A DNA stretch of 64,000 nucleotides from Siphlonurus alternatus (GCA_949825025.1 OX463784.1:11242783-11306782); one strand, 5' to 3'; positions 44,491-56,516 are shown, numbered from the stretch's first letter. Notes: generated from the sequence alone by a model not told the origin. A program made the numbers and translations.

Positions 44491-44598
44491 GTCACCGTTT
44501 ATTTTTGGTTTGACGTCATGAATCTTTTCCTTTGTCCTCTATTACAATTTTATATAATGGGAGGGTCGCGTGACGTCAGACCAAAGATAAATGGGGAC
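44491..44598. mobile_element. 108-bp foldback with paired TGACGTCA
   Basis: GTCACCGTTTATTTTTGGTT, TGACGTCA is mirrored by TGACGTCAGACCAAAGATAA, ATGGGGAC. No other copy was noticed. Confidence 0.6.
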
Positions 44599-45112
44599 GA
44601 CTTAACATAATTTTTTGCAATTTTATGAGAAGAGAAAATTACTGATTATACCCATCTCAGAAAAGATTGAATTGCCCATATTTTCATAGACTCTGCGACA
44701 ATTATTTAAAAAATTCGGAAATGCACTCTGGGGGAAAAAAAAGTCGGAAAAAGTTTATTTTTTTTTTCTTTATTTTTTGAACGATAAATCTCGGTTACTT
44801 CGGAGTCATAGAACATTTCTGTTAGAAGAAATCGAATGAAATAAATTTAGAATATTCCAGGATGTTCTAAAACCTAATCGCTTATATATGGTTTGATTCA
44901 ATTCAAGGGGCCGGTTTTCTCACAACAACTCCATTGCTGGCTTCCGTCCATAAGTCTCAATGTTAAACTTCTACCTAACCTTTTTACTTTTTCAAAAATG
45001 ATAAGTCAGATCCATTTCAAAATTTGAATGCCATCTTTTGATCCTTAAAAAATAAAAAAAATAATGTTTTTAGAATCTATTCTAGGAGAACCTTGCCAAG
45101 ATATCAAGTAAT
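44599..45112. other. Spacer, nothing recognised
   Basis: No coding or repeat feature supported. Confidence 0.4.
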
Positions 45113-45430
45113 GGAGTATCGACCTCGATTTTTTTTATTGCAGAAATGGATGGAGGGTGCAAAGTTATGCTACCCTGATTTTTTTCAGATTTTTTTGAGA
45201 CCGGGAACTATTTTTAAAAAATTGTTTGAAGTACCTTTCGTGACGTCATGAGACGCCGCTCTTTAAGAAAAAGATTGGGCTTGCCGCCTCGTGACGTCAC
45301 AAAAAGAACTTTCAATAATTTTTTTTAAAAATAGTTCCCAGTCTCAAGAAAATCTGAAAAAAATCAGGGTAGCATAACTTTGCACTATCCATTTATGCAA
45401 AAAAAAAAAAAAAATTGAGGTCGATACTCC
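45113..45430. mobile_element. Family B foldback, GGAGTATCGACC subtype
   Basis: AT is on both sides. GGAGTATCGACCTCGATTTT is mirrored by TTGAGGTCGATACTCC. It has full arms and a TGACGTCATGAGACGCCGCT loop with a second site at 45290. Confidence 0.85.
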
Positions 45431-46500
45431 ATTGCATGCATGAAACGTGATTGCATCAGGTAAACAACATATTGTCTAAAACAGTGTTAAATGAAAATGT
45501 GTCATTTAGCAACAAGATTTTCAAAAAGTTTTATCAAATCAATGTATTGGTCTGGGCGATGAAATCTCTACTACTACTGGTATGGTATTGTCGGGTTGCT
45601 GGAACCCCAGGGAGCGAACAAGCGGAAACAACTGAAAACTTTTTTGTAGCAGCTTGACATTGCTCTCAAGGGAAGAGCTTCCCTCTCTCGCACCGTGCAC
45701 AGTTGCATTCTGTCTGCATTGATGTCGGACCTCGGGCACTTTTTTATCTTTCCAAAAATTGTAACCAACATCTTGATGGACGTTCGTTACTTTTTACTGA
45801 CAATAACGGGAAGCTTAAATATATTATAACAAAGTTTCATTTTAGGTGTATTGTCTTGGGGATTGTTATAGGGTCCCCGCTTAAAAGACTAATTAAATTA
45901 ATTAATTCTGGTTGTAAATTCATTGTCAGTGGCTTATTGGTAATGACATATGTTGAACATAGTAAAAATACGTTAAAAGTTTTGCCTCTTTTGAATTTCA
46001 GCTACCATGGCAACCACGGAAGAAAAAAAAAAAAAGTTTACGCCACTTTTGGATTAGCGTCCACTGCTGCTTGTCATATTTGTGTGTAACAGTCCGATTT
46101 AAACTGTCAGTAACACACCCTTATAACGTTTGTGACAGTTTTGTTATGATAGCTCTATATATAGCAGTGTTCCACACCCTCATTTCATGACGACAACGCG
46201 TATTTAACGAGCCAATCTCGTAGTTCACGTCATCGATTTCCTCGAGACTCGTAGTGTAATGTTAGTTTCAAAAAGCGCCGATAGATGGCAAAGTAGTATT
46301 AAATATTTCTGTAAACTACCGAGAGATGGCATAAGTTTCTAAATTCAACCCCCTTTGATTGAAATCGATATTTTTACCAAAGGGAAAGATTTGATAGCGC
46401 TTTTTATTTAAATAATTCTTAAACTAAACACGTTTTATCGTTTAGAATAAAACGAGTAAAGCACTACTTTGCTTTTTTTTTTGTTTTAAGTAGCGTGTAT
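45431..46500. other. Spacer with unrecognised frames
   Basis: A 128-codon plus frame at 45703-46089 and short minus frames (45539-45771) overlap. None shows a domain, and the plus frame starts inside sequence also open on the other strand. I cannot support a gene, but the region 45590-45750 is more GC-rich than its surroundings. Confidence 0.3.
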
Positions 46501-47799
46501 TAGGGCTGAGATAGAGAAAATGTGATTGCAGCGGAAATGAACCACGTTGCGTGAGGCTGGTAATAACATTATAACTGATGTCGATTATAATAACAATTTG
46601 TATATATATACCCCATGAATGTTATTTGTGTGGGCTTAAAGCATTATATAATATAGTAATAAAATAATTTCCACCCTCTGCGTTATGTTTCAAATTTGTT
46701 ATCTTAATGAACACAAATCCTTTAGTAAATTTTAGGATACAACGCTTGTTTGTAGATTGTTTTAAGGTATAACCTGAGAATTTGTCTGTCAAGGTCAAGA
46801 GGCGTGGCTATAGTGGCAACACTGTTTGCATTGGAATGCGCATAAATTTTTAGGAGGGGGTGGTGACAACAGTCCTTGAGAACGTTGCCACATTTCTCAT
46901 CACATATAGGAAACGATCATCGCCACGGTTCAAAATATATGAAAACAGTTCAGAAAAATAGTCTAAAAAATTAGGTTTTAGTAAAAAAAAAAAGTAAAAG
47001 AATCTGTTGTATAGTTTTTTTGCAATGCTAATTAAAAAATTTAACATTGAAAGGATACAAAATTCTCATTTAAATAAATTAATTATAATTAAACCAACGG
47101 TTAAAAAATTCCGAAAAAATTCAGAGCTAATTTGACGATTGTTGTGAGTCCACCAAATTAATTTGAAGAAAATCTGTTGTAGTGAATTTTTCGTCAAAAT
47201 TTCTCAGGTTAAGCCTTAATGGTGTACCATAGACCATGGAAGATGTTCGAGTCTCATAGCTATTTTCTATAGTCCAAGAAATGCAATTCTCACTTCAGCA
47301 AATGGACCATTTAAATAACATTAACTGAGAGCTTTTATACCATAGTGGAAAGTGCATTTTTTTTTAACTCACGCTATATATAATACCCTGGCTTTTCACT
47401 TATTATTATATATACATGGTATAATATATAAGAATCAATGCCAGATTTGCAAAAACATTCACCAGAAAAGCTACGCAGTGCTAAATGGCTAAAATTATAG
47501 CGTACTAATATTATATATTTATTTATTTATATATTTATTTATATTATTATCAAATTTTTATACTGTGCGGCAATATGTATAAAATGCAGCACATGTACGG
47601 TACCTCAAAAAATGGTACCATTTGGTGAGCAGAAATTTTCACGACGTATATTTTCCATTTCAGGAGCGCACCCCTTCTATTTTTGCAATTAATTAAAGTT
47701 AGATCTTTTTCTTCATTAACTTAACACGTTGAGCTCACCTGTATTGTTTTATTACTAGTTCCTTGGTGTTAATGACAATTTATGTTATCTGTGTTTCAG
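46501..47799. other. dlg intron, nothing recognised
   Basis: AT-rich. No supported exon or repeat family. GGTACCTCAAAAAATGGTACC at 47599 is a short palindrome. Confidence 0.4.
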
Positions 47800-47892
47800 G
47801 GTGGTGGATTGCTACCCCTAAGTCGCGCATTATATGACCTTGAACAGCGCGTGCTTAGTCCTGAGGAGGTTACACTCACCTACCCGCCACCG
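47800..47892 (+). CDS. 31-codon exon, probably the next dlg exon
   Basis: The acceptor TATCTGTGTTTCAG and donor CCACCG|GTGAGT are both strong. The 93-bp exon is open in phase 0-0 and reads GGGLLPLSRALYDLEQRVLS, PEEVTLTYPPP. Balanced codon use (GC about 57%) separates it clearly from the AT-rich surroundings. It is 25.7 kb downstream of the L27 exon, same strand, matching phase. In Dlg this position corresponds to the variable linker between L27 and PDZ1. I do not recognise the peptide itself, so it could belong to a different gene. Confidence 0.6.
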
Positions 47893-48307
47893 GTGAGTAA
47901 AACCGTAACTACATGTCATATCATTCTAGGTACAGTATCTTCTTTGTCGAAGTTTTTTTCTTAGTTGTACTGAGGAAACCATATTGTCTGGAAACGTCAA
48001 TGAAGATGGTCTGTTTCTAAATATTTTTATTGTCCTTGATAGAGATTGAACTCTTCACGTGCGATTGACATCAAAGCTTTCATCAAGCTCTCATTGGCGA
48101 AGAATCATTTTTGCAGTGCCTAACTAAGAGAACCCTGGAAACGCTAGTTTAGATGTTCTTATGAAAGTCTGGTCGGAATATTTCATGGTTCTCGATTGGT
48201 TTAGAACTACGAACTGTAATTGAAGTAGATTGGTGAATGAATATTTTTTACTATATAACTAACTGAGGGAACCGTAGAAACGTATATGATTACTTTTATC
48301 CAAGGAT
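47893..48307. repeat. Three CTGAGG..AACC motifs downstream of the exon
   Basis: TACTGAGGAAACCATATTG (47969), AACTAAGAGAACCCTGGAAA (48123) and AACTGAGGGAACCGTAGAAA (48250) recur every 130-150 bp. All resemble the tail core of the 5S-derived SINE in inverse orientation. They may be SINE tail remnants in tandem. Confidence 0.4.
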
Positions 48308-48565
48308 GGAGTATCGACCTCATTTTTTTTTATTGCTAAAATGGATAGAGGGTGAAAAGATAATGCTACCATGATTTTTTTCAGATTTTTTAGTCCTATC
48401 TTTCTCTTAAGCTAGGAGCGGCGTCTCGTGACGTCACAAAAAGAACTTTTAATAATTTTTTAAAAATAGTTTCCGGGCTCTAAAAAAATCTAAAAAAAAA
48501 TCATGGTAGCATAACTTTGCACGCTCTATCCATTTCTGCAATAAAACAATTGAGGTCGATACTCC
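48308..48565. mobile_element. Family B foldback, GGAGTATCGACC subtype, left arm shortened
   Basis: AT on both sides. GGAGTATCGACCTCATTTTT is mirrored by GAGGTCGATACTCC. About 60 bp of the left inner arm is missing. Confidence 0.85.
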
Positions 48566-49658
48566 ATTATCGTCGTACACCTCTGCCAAATTGTACGACG
48601 GGGTTTGAAATAAAAAGAACTCCGATTTTAATTTGAAAAAATAGCCCCGGTGAGTATATAGTAGGGTCGCGACGGTGAGCGCTGTAAAGGTTTAAGCTTA
48701 ATTGCTTGAAGCCACCGTCGGTGCAAATCATGATAGTGGTATGAAATCCTCACTATATAATAGGTGACCAGGTGGCCAGTTATTAAGTGGCCTATCAGAA
48801 CTCATGAACTCTAGGCAGCAGTAATTGGTACCACCAGTGATATAACAAACAATAATTTCCTGAAGTTTATATGTGGCAAATCTGGCTCAGTGCCCGACTT
48901 TTTTTGCTCCACGTTCAATGATGCTTATTAAAGCGTTATATACACTGGAGAGGATGCTCTATATTTATAATACATTTTATCTCGTAACTAGGTCCAACTT
49001 TATATCGAGTAAAAAGAACATGGCCAAAATATTTACTCTTATATACTTGGGGGAAATTTTAACTGAAGTGTATTTAAGTTATTAATATTTTTTGGCAGTT
49101 CACTCATATTGCTATGGACGTAATGACGTATCACCATGCCAGGTACTGATACATTTCCTTCGTAACAATTGAGTTCAGTAACTCGACGCTTGTTGCTGGG
49201 ATATAGACAATATTGCTTCAATGTAATAAAATCTATTATTCAAAGTTGGCCAGAGTGGATGAAAAAAGCTTAAATATTTCAATTCATACACACTTATAAA
49301 AAAAAATCAATTGTATTCTAAAAGCAGCTACCTTCAAAATTTCTTTGTTTATTCCCAAATCATTGCAGGTTAGACATATGAAAAAGCCAAAAAGGGAAAA
49401 ATACTAGGTCATATATCACAATTGATTTAGATGGTCCCTTGAAAAAATAATCACTTTGTCTTAGTAAGATTTTTTTTTCTACAATTAAGTCCTCGATCGA
49501 ACAAGCCTTTTCTACCTAATAGGTGTGCGTTTATATTACTGAGTTTTTTTTTTTTTTTTTTTTTTTTTCGATTCAAATCATGTATTGCGCACTTTCTGTG
49601 AAATCTTATTATAGCAGCCAACTTTGTTAATACTTTGATTTCTTCCTCGCAATATATA
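48566..49658. other. Spacer with long poly-T
   Basis: A T run of about 26 is at 49543-49568. The short frames 48873-49221 have no domain. No gene is seen. Confidence 0.4.
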
Positions 49659-49926
49659 GAGGCTTCAAGTGTTCCCCGGTGGGAAAATTTTCTCCACAAG
49701 CCACCATGTTACAAAATTTGAATTTTTTTTTCAAGTAACTATTAAAGCTATTAATTTGAAACCATCTCCTACCCCCCCCCCTTTAGAGGTCTTCTGATAA
49801 TGAATCAAGAACTTATTTTCCTCTAAAAAATTTCTTTAATGCCAAAAAAGCGATTTTGATTTATTTTTTTACATATTTTTGGATGGGAAGGTGGGAAAAC
49901 CGCAAAATCAGCTGACTTGAAGCCTC
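49659..49926 (+). mobile_element. Family D element, TA flank
   Basis: GAGGCTTCAAGTGTTCCCCG and CAGCTGACTTGAAGCCTC are the ends, TA outside. The core is nearly identical to 7428-7690. Confidence 0.85.
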
Positions 49927-49994
49927 TATTCGCTTGGAAATTTCAATTTCAGGGCAAGTACGTTAAAATTGCGTCTCATTGCCTTTGCTCAGCA

Positions 49995-52900
49995 TAGAAT
50001 AGAATAGAATAGAATAGAAAATATCTTTATTGCGGCGAGGTTTAGGCAAGCCCATTCTTGCACCTAACCGCCAAAAATTACAATTTGGGATTTGCTGAAA
50101 GAGATAATTAGACAGGTATTGCATTAAATTTAATATTTAAAAGCACAATTCTTTTAATAAAGTTCATAAATTCTTCATCCCATAACTAAAATTAGCACTG
50201 AATTCACTCAAAAACACCAATAAAATATTCACTTTTATTATAAAATCACTGTTAAACTGATAGACAAATTAAACAATAATAATAAAATAAACACTTACAT
50301 GCAACTTTAAGATAAAGTACATATACATAGGCATACTAAATACTTAATTAATATAATAAATATGTAAACAATACAGCACTTAAATATGTATATATATAAA
50401 AATGTTATAAATATTATTAAAAATAAATAAAATAAAAATTAATTAAAAACTTTGATATTAATATAACAATAGTACACTCAATATTTATAACTAGTACTTA
50501 GCTTTAAAATTGCATTTAACAAGCATGTAATCATAAATTCTCTTTTTAAAACATGCCATGGTTTTTAATGTACATATTTCACTAGGCAACTCATTCCAAA
50601 GTTTACCACCTTTTACAGCTAAGGAATTTCTGAAATTGTAACAACGATCCATCGGCACATGAATAAACAACGCATGAGTGCGAGTTACACGTTGTCTAAC
50701 AGAAGAGCTTTTTAAAAATATACTATCCAAATACATAGGTAACATATTATGTATAATTTTATATACTGTTATCAACAAATGAACTTTTTGCCTATCAACA
50801 ATTTTTAACCACAGTAATTTTTTATAGTAAGGAGTTATGCTCTCTCTTTTTTTAACATCAAAAATATATCTTACAGCATTATTTTGTAAAACTTGTAATC
50901 TTTTCAACTCCTCAACATGCATATCACACATAATATTATCACAATAATCAAAGAGAGGCATTATTAATGAATTGACCAACATAATTCTAACTTTCTCCGA
51001 AGTACTGCTTCTAAATTTATATAAATGATGAAGTACAGAGTAAACTTTTCTGCAAATTTGACCTACTTGTAATGACCATGTAAACAAATTATCCATAACA
51101 ACTCCAAGATTTTTAATACTTTTTGAATATTTTATCTCAGTATTTTTAACAACAATATTAGAAACATTATCCTTTACTGCATTTAGCAGAAACTGATCAC
51201 CAAAAATAATACTTTGAGTTTTACCCTCATTAATTGATAAACCATGCAGCGTAGACCAATGTACAACAGATTCAATATCTGCATTTAACAATCCCACAGT
51301 CTCATTTACGCACTCAGGTTTACAATGTAAATATAATTGTAAATCATCAGCATATACATGATACTTAGAAAATTGTATAGTCTTACCAATATCATGCGTA
51401 TATAATAAGTAAAGTAAGGGTCCAAGGACACTGCCCTGTGGGACTGAACACTTTAACTCTGCCCAATTAGATTTAGTATTATTAGGACCAATAACAGCCT
51501 GCTTTCTATCCCGAAGATAGGAATCAAACCATGACAGTGCGGACAGTGAGAAATTTAAACTTTGAAGTTTACTAAGTAAAATACTGTGTATCACTGAATC
51601 AAATGCTTTACTATAATCTAACAACACCATTATTGTAATATTACGATTATTCATGGCAACTGTAATATCATGCGTAATCTTAATTAATGCAGAATTTGTA
51701 CTATATTTCTTACGAAACCCAGATTGTAAATCATCAAGTATTTTATTCATTTCCATAAATTCATTTAATTGATTAGCAACTAATTTTTCTAAACCTTTAG
51801 CAAAATAACATAATAAACTAATTGGCCGAAAGTCAGACAGCTCCAATGGTTTATTTTTCTTAGGAATGGACTTCACAAGAGCTTGCTTCCATTGATTAGG
51901 AAAAACACCACGTTGCAAAGATGCATTATAAATATGGTACATGCTAGGTAAAATAATATCAATAATTGGTTTAATCATATTATAAGAAATACCATCTTCT
52001 CCTTTTGAATTTGACTTAATAGACAACAAAGATTTTTTAATCATCTCTGGGGTAACGATTTGAAAATAAAATTTATCTTCTCCCACTGTATTTTGATTAA
52101 TATAATATTGCTCACAATTAATTTTATCATCATTACTAATATTAGGATTCCTTATAAATTGATTATTTAATTCATCCAGAGTAAAATCACATTTAACATT
52201 TTTACCTTTAGTATTAACAAGTCCACATTTACGCAAATTTTTCCACATGTCACTAGTTTTTCCTTTAAATGCAATCAGTTTAGCAACAAAGACCTTATAG
52301 GAATTTTTAACCATACTTTTAACTTTATTTCTAAGCCTTTTATAAAGAGAAATATCAGCATTATCTTTAGTTAGTGATGCTTTAACTCTCTGTTTTTCAC
52401 GATTTTTCATCCCCATTTTAATTTCAGCAGTTACCCAGGGTGTTTTGGGCTTGCTAACCCGTACAGTTTTAAATGGAGCATGTTTATCATACAAGGCCAA
52501 GATATATTCATTAAGTTTAGAAACTTTACCATCCAAATCAATTATATCAACAATTGTATGCCACTTTATTTTCCGTGCATCTTCTAAAAATTTATCATTT
52601 TCAAATTTAGAAAAATCTCGAAAAGTTATAAACTTTTGTTTATTTTTATTTTTATTAATTTGAATAATAGAATAAATCATGTCATGTTGAGAAATACCAG
52701 AAACCGGAATTTTACCATAAGATGAGCAAACAATGTCAGAATCGACTCCAATTATATCAATAGTAGTTTCAGTAACAACTCTTATATTAATTGTTTTGTG
52801 AGTATTTTTAATTGGTAACAAATCCATATTAAAATCAGTCATCATATTAACAAGCACATCCGTACTTGAGGAGGTTTTATTAAGATCAATATTTGCATCA

Positions 52901-53880
52901 CCAGTTATTATTATATGATCATGAGCAGGAATTAACGGAGATATATCATTAATAAAAAGATCAAACAAGGCAGTACGAGGAGGTCTATAAAGCACAGCAA
53001 AAAGCACCTTTAAATTATTAACTATAATTTGAACAATTAAATATTCAGGATCACAATTATACTTGCCAGGAGAAGTAATTAAAATCTTGGATTTTAAATT
53101 TTCATTTATATAAATTGCAACTCCTCCTCCTACCTTGTCCAACCTATCATTTCTATAAAATACATAGCCAGGAATATAATAATAATTATCATCATCAACC
53201 TCCTTTAACCAGGTCTCTGAGATAGCTATAACATCAAAAATATTACTAGAAACAATAGTTTTAATATCCGTTAAATGAGCATTTATTGACTGTGCATTAA
53301 TATGACACATTTTTAATTGTTTTTTAAATTTACTAGAAATATTACTTTTAAAATCATCAAAATTTCTATAATTTTTTATAATATTATCTTTAACATGTTT
53401 GTATTTATAATTATTCGAGGAAGACAAATTATTGGTTATGTTGCTTTTCGTCCCCTCGAGTTGGACCTGCCCTGCCGAGGCTTCCCCCCCTCGCTGCTGC
53501 AAGAGGGGTGCTTGAAGTTTCCCGAGATATTAGTGTACGTAGGTTTAGGCTGCGGCAGCACAACCTCAGTCAAGGCTTTAGCTACTTTCTTGGCCTGTAA
53601 CTTTACCTCATACTGCTGTTGGTATTGTCACCAGCATCCCTGTGGTGACGTCACCCACATGTTTACCTCGACACCACATCACAAGTCGAGTCCTCCGGCA
53701 TGTCAACAACAGTCGTGTCGATCGAGAGAGAAGCGCTTGTTTACATTCAAGGGTCGAGAACGATATTATCTCGATCATCATATTGATACTGAGAGATTTT
53801 TATTACAAGTATATTGTCTGCGACTAATTAGTTTAGCAATAGGAATATCCACTTTATCTTTTATGCCAATTCATCGGCAT
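49995..53880 (-). mobile_element. Near-complete CR1/Jockey-type LINE
   Basis: On the minus strand the element consists of a GC-richer 5' region (about 53880-53503, with GACGTCACC and a C-run), one long EN-RT frame, a 3' UTR of about 470 bp and the end CAATAAAGATATTTTCTATT followed by TATTC repeats. The 5' limit is approximate and I could not find a target duplication. No separate ORF1 (gag-like) frame is visible upstream, so either this clade lacks one or the 5' end is truncated. If dlg spans here, the LINE lies antisense in its intron. Confidence 0.85.
50491..53502 (-). CDS. LINE ORF2: endonuclease-reverse transcriptase
   Basis: 1003 codons are open without stop or frameshift. Endonuclease (residues about 65-290): HINAQS (N69), SETWL (E96), YRPP (172), GDANIDL (201-207), TTIDII (246), SQHDMIY (271). 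Reverse transcriptase (about 500-800): SDFRPISLL (556), LQSGFRKKYST (592), LLDYSKAFD (D629), VPQGSVLGP (687), YADD (717-720). The C-terminal domain includes VLQNNAVRYIF (871) and LWNELPSEI (968). There is no RNase H domain. It would nick target DNA and copy its own RNA in place. The frame's first codon is TTG; the first ATG is M65 at 53310, right at the endonuclease start, with a stop about 10 codons upstream of residue 1. The true start is thus unclear. Confidence 0.95.
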   Translation of the reverse strand: MQQRGGEASAGQVQLEGTKSNITNNLSSSNNYKYKHVKDNIIKNYRNFDDFKSNISSKFKKQLKMCHINAQSINAHLTDIKTIVSSNIFDVIAISETWLKEVDDDNYYYIPGYVFYRNDRLDKVGGGVAIYINENLKSKILITSPGKYNCDPEYLIVQIIVNNLKVLFAVLYRPPRTALFDLFINDISPLIPAHDHIIITGDANIDLNKTSSSTDVLVNMMTDFNMDLLPIKNTHKTINIRVVTETTIDIIGVDSDIVCSSYGKIPVSGISQHDMIYSIIQINKNKNKQKFITFRDFSKFENDKFLEDARKIKWHTIVDIIDLDGKVSKLNEYILALYDKHAPFKTVRVSKPKTPWVTAEIKMGMKNREKQRVKASLTKDNADISLYKRLRNKVKSMVKNSYKVFVAKLIAFKGKTSDMWKNLRKCGLVNTKGKNVKCDFTLDELNNQFIRNPNISNDDKINCEQYYINQNTVGEDKFYFQIVTPEMIKKSLLSIKSNSKGEDGISYNMIKPIIDIILPSMYHIYNASLQRGVFPNQWKQALVKSIPKKNKPLELSDFRPISLLCYFAKGLEKLVANQLNEFMEMNKILDDLQSGFRKKYSTNSALIKITHDITVAMNNRNITIMVLLDYSKAFDSVIHSILLSKLQSLNFSLSALSWFDSYLRDRKQAVIGPNNTKSNWAELKCSVPQGSVLGPLLYLLYTHDIGKTIQFSKYHVYADDLQLYLHCKPECVNETVGLLNADIESVVHWSTLHGLSINEGKTQSIIFGDQFLLNAVKDNVSNIVVKNTEIKYSKSIKNLGVVMDNLFTWSLQVGQICRKVYSVLHHLYKFRSSTSEKVRIMLVNSLIMPLFDYCDNIMCDMHVEELKRLQVLQNNAVRYIFDVKKRESITPYYKKLLWLKIVDRQKVHLLITVYKIIHNMLPMYLDSIFLKSSSVRQRVTRTHALFIHVPMDRCYNFRNSLAVKGGKLWNELPSEICTLKTMACFKKRIYDYMLVKCNFKAKY

Positions 53881-54189
53881 TGATTCAGATAATTAATTAA
53901 TAACAACAATAATTCTATAATTAATAAAACTTTTAATGAAATCATCTGTTTCTAAAGCTAAATTTTGCTAATATTATAAAATGTAATATTCGTGTAATAC
54001 GTACGATATTTTTTTATATGAGACATAAAAAATGAAATTTCTCGCAAAGGAAAAAAATATATGAATTTATTTATATATATATTTTTTTACAAGGTTACAC
54101 CCCTTTATGAGCTTGGAGCTCGAGCCGGAGTAATGGGTAAGGATAGGGGAGGGAAAAGATGGTGGCCACGGCACGGCCTGTTACGCGTT
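53881..54189. other. Spacer, nothing recognised
   Basis: AT-rich. GGTGGCCACGGCACGGCC at about 54161 is a short GC-rich patch next to the SINE tail. Confidence 0.4.
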
Positions 54190-54483
54190 CCAGAATTTGC
54201 TAAAGAGAGACTGAGGGAACCGTGGAAAACCTCAGTCAGGACGTACACCTATACTTTTTATCAATGGACCAAATTAAGTGATTTCCAAAGCCTGTGGGGA
54301 ACCACACACAAGTGTATCACTGCACTGGGTGAAAAGCAAGATGAATTTACCCTAGGGAGGGAGCAACGTTTTACTTGAAACAGTCATGTTGCACTCATCC
54401 AAGTACTAACCACGTTCGACGTAGCTTGACTTCGGTGATCTAACGAGAACCGGGGTCAATGCACTGCGCCACGCTCGATCTCT
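54190..54483 (-). mobile_element. 5S-rRNA-derived SINE, copy 3
   Basis: Minus strand: GAGCGTGGCGCAGTGCATTG, GTTCTCGTTAGATCACCGAA, GTCAAGCTACGTCGAACGTG, GTTAGTACTTGGATGAGTGC. The last block is almost exact 5S rRNA gene sequence. The body has GTGGTTCCCCACAGGCTTTG and the tail ACTGAGGTTTTCCACGGTTC, CCTCAGTC. It aligns with 21528-21800 through head, body and tail, so this is a family rather than a 5S pseudogene. Confidence 0.8.
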
Positions 54484-54540
54484 CATAAAATTAAATTCTT
54501 ATGATATTGTAGTTGAGAAAACAGTCGTAATATTAAAATA

Positions 54541-54727
54541 AATGGTCGGTACTCTGCAGGGTTTGACCCTCATAGACGTGACGTCATTGCTGCCCACCAT
54601 AGCAAGTCGTCTGCTTCGAGCGACGAGGTATATTTTTGGAGCTAGCTCTCTCTCTCTCACGCCTCCCCAGCACATTTCGCAGGGTCTGTGTCATTCGACA
54701 ATAAGGTCTATAGTTTCTACAAAATGA
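54541..54727 (+). other. GC-rich patch with 61-codon frame, unknown
   Basis: ATG at 54542 opens MVGTLQGLTLIDVTSLLPTI to a stop at 54727. ACTCTGCAG followed by GGTTTG and ACGAG|GTATAT could be splice sites of a 66-bp exon, and TGACGTCA lies inside. I do not recognise it; it may equally be promoter-type sequence. Confidence 0.2.
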
Positions 54728-55035
54728 ACCAAGAATAATCTTTATAGCCGAATTGACACACAACGTCTTAATATAAAATTAACACTAGCGGCGTGTTTAC
54801 CTCTCTTTGCCAACCCGCTTTGTGAGAGAATGTGTATTGTAATTGTGGCTTTTAATGTTGTAAACCATAGAGAATTTTCTCAACTTCGTATTACACTAAA
54901 ACAGGATATGAGTGGGTGTACCGTTTTGTTTTCTTATAATATTTCAAAGCAGCCAATATATAATACACCTCGGGACAATTAGAAAGTTTTTGATTTGCTT
55001 GAGCTGTACACGATAATGGGAGGTATAATGAACAA
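54728..55035. other. Spacer, nothing recognised
   Basis: No feature supported. Confidence 0.4.
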
Positions 55036-55440
<405 letters not shown>

Positions 55441-56236
55441 TCTGTCAGTATAGCCATTTTGAGAGTAAGAAAAAGTATAAGTTCCCTATTTACACATAGA
55501 CTGAATGACAATTACAATTCGTGCAAGCAAAATAATGAGATAACGTTTAGATTTTCCTGAAGTGTAATAGTCTGACAGTACAATTTTCAGGAGGGCGGGT
55601 TTTCAGACAAAACTTATAATGAAGGTGGAATTTAATATTTGTATGAGCTATCGATGGCAACCATAGAGAAGTTTGCTCGATAAGCTTTTTTTCTATGAGC
55701 AAAAAGTTTTCATTAGAACACAAGCCAAAGTTTGAAAATATAATATATTTACGGAAATTCGATATAGAACCACATAAAATTAGCTTGCTTTGATGCGGTT
55801 AAATTTCCAGAAAACTCGTAGTTTTAACACAGCTATTAAATCTTTCAGAGTGGCTATCTCAATTTAGATTTTTATAGTGTGTTAAAATTTGCCAAGTTTT
55901 TAAATAGAATGGTGGAAACTCCAAGCAATGTGTATATACTTCCAATTAGTGAACCAGAATATCACATCTCGCATCTGTTTATTAAATGTATTTATGCAAT
56001 ATACAATGTATAGGACTTACGGAATCAGGTATTGATAACTCGTGTTATGTACAGTATACATACATATTGTAAATTAAATAGACAATAATGTGGAGTGAAA
56101 ATGTAGTAATACAGAACTGATGATAGTATGTTTAATTATTATGTTATTACAGTTATTATTATAAAAAAATCATAGACACTATTATACCTCACGCTTCTTT
56201 AAGTGCAGTAAATAAATAATACAAATTTACACATAG
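55441..56236. other. Spacer, nothing recognised
   Basis: AT-rich with no supported feature. Confidence 0.4.
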
Positions 56237-56301
56237 TGGAATATCGACCTCAAAATTTTTCATTGCAGAAATAGATAGAGGGTGCATAAGTACGCTACTC
56301 C

Positions 56302-56333
<32 letters not shown>

Positions 56334-56516
56334 CAGGTTTTTTTAAGAGTCCAGGAACTATTTATTAAAGGAAACGTACAGGGTTCAAACCTGACCTCCG
56401 CAAAACTTTTTAGCAATACTTCCCGGCCTTTAAAAAATCTGAAGAAAAAAAACAAAAAAAAAAGAAAGAAAAAAAAAAAAACAGTGACACAACTTTGCAC
56501 CCTCTATGAATTTCTG

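Noticed and set aside
45703..46089. 128-codon plus frame
   Set aside because: No recognised domain and AT-rich composition after the first 30 codons. Kept only as a note in the spacer entry.
52445..52663. 72-codon plus frame
   Set aside because: Shadow of the LINE reading frame.
53317..53883. 188-codon plus frame
   Set aside because: Lies antisense to the LINE 5' part, without motif; overlaps the endonuclease start on the other strand.
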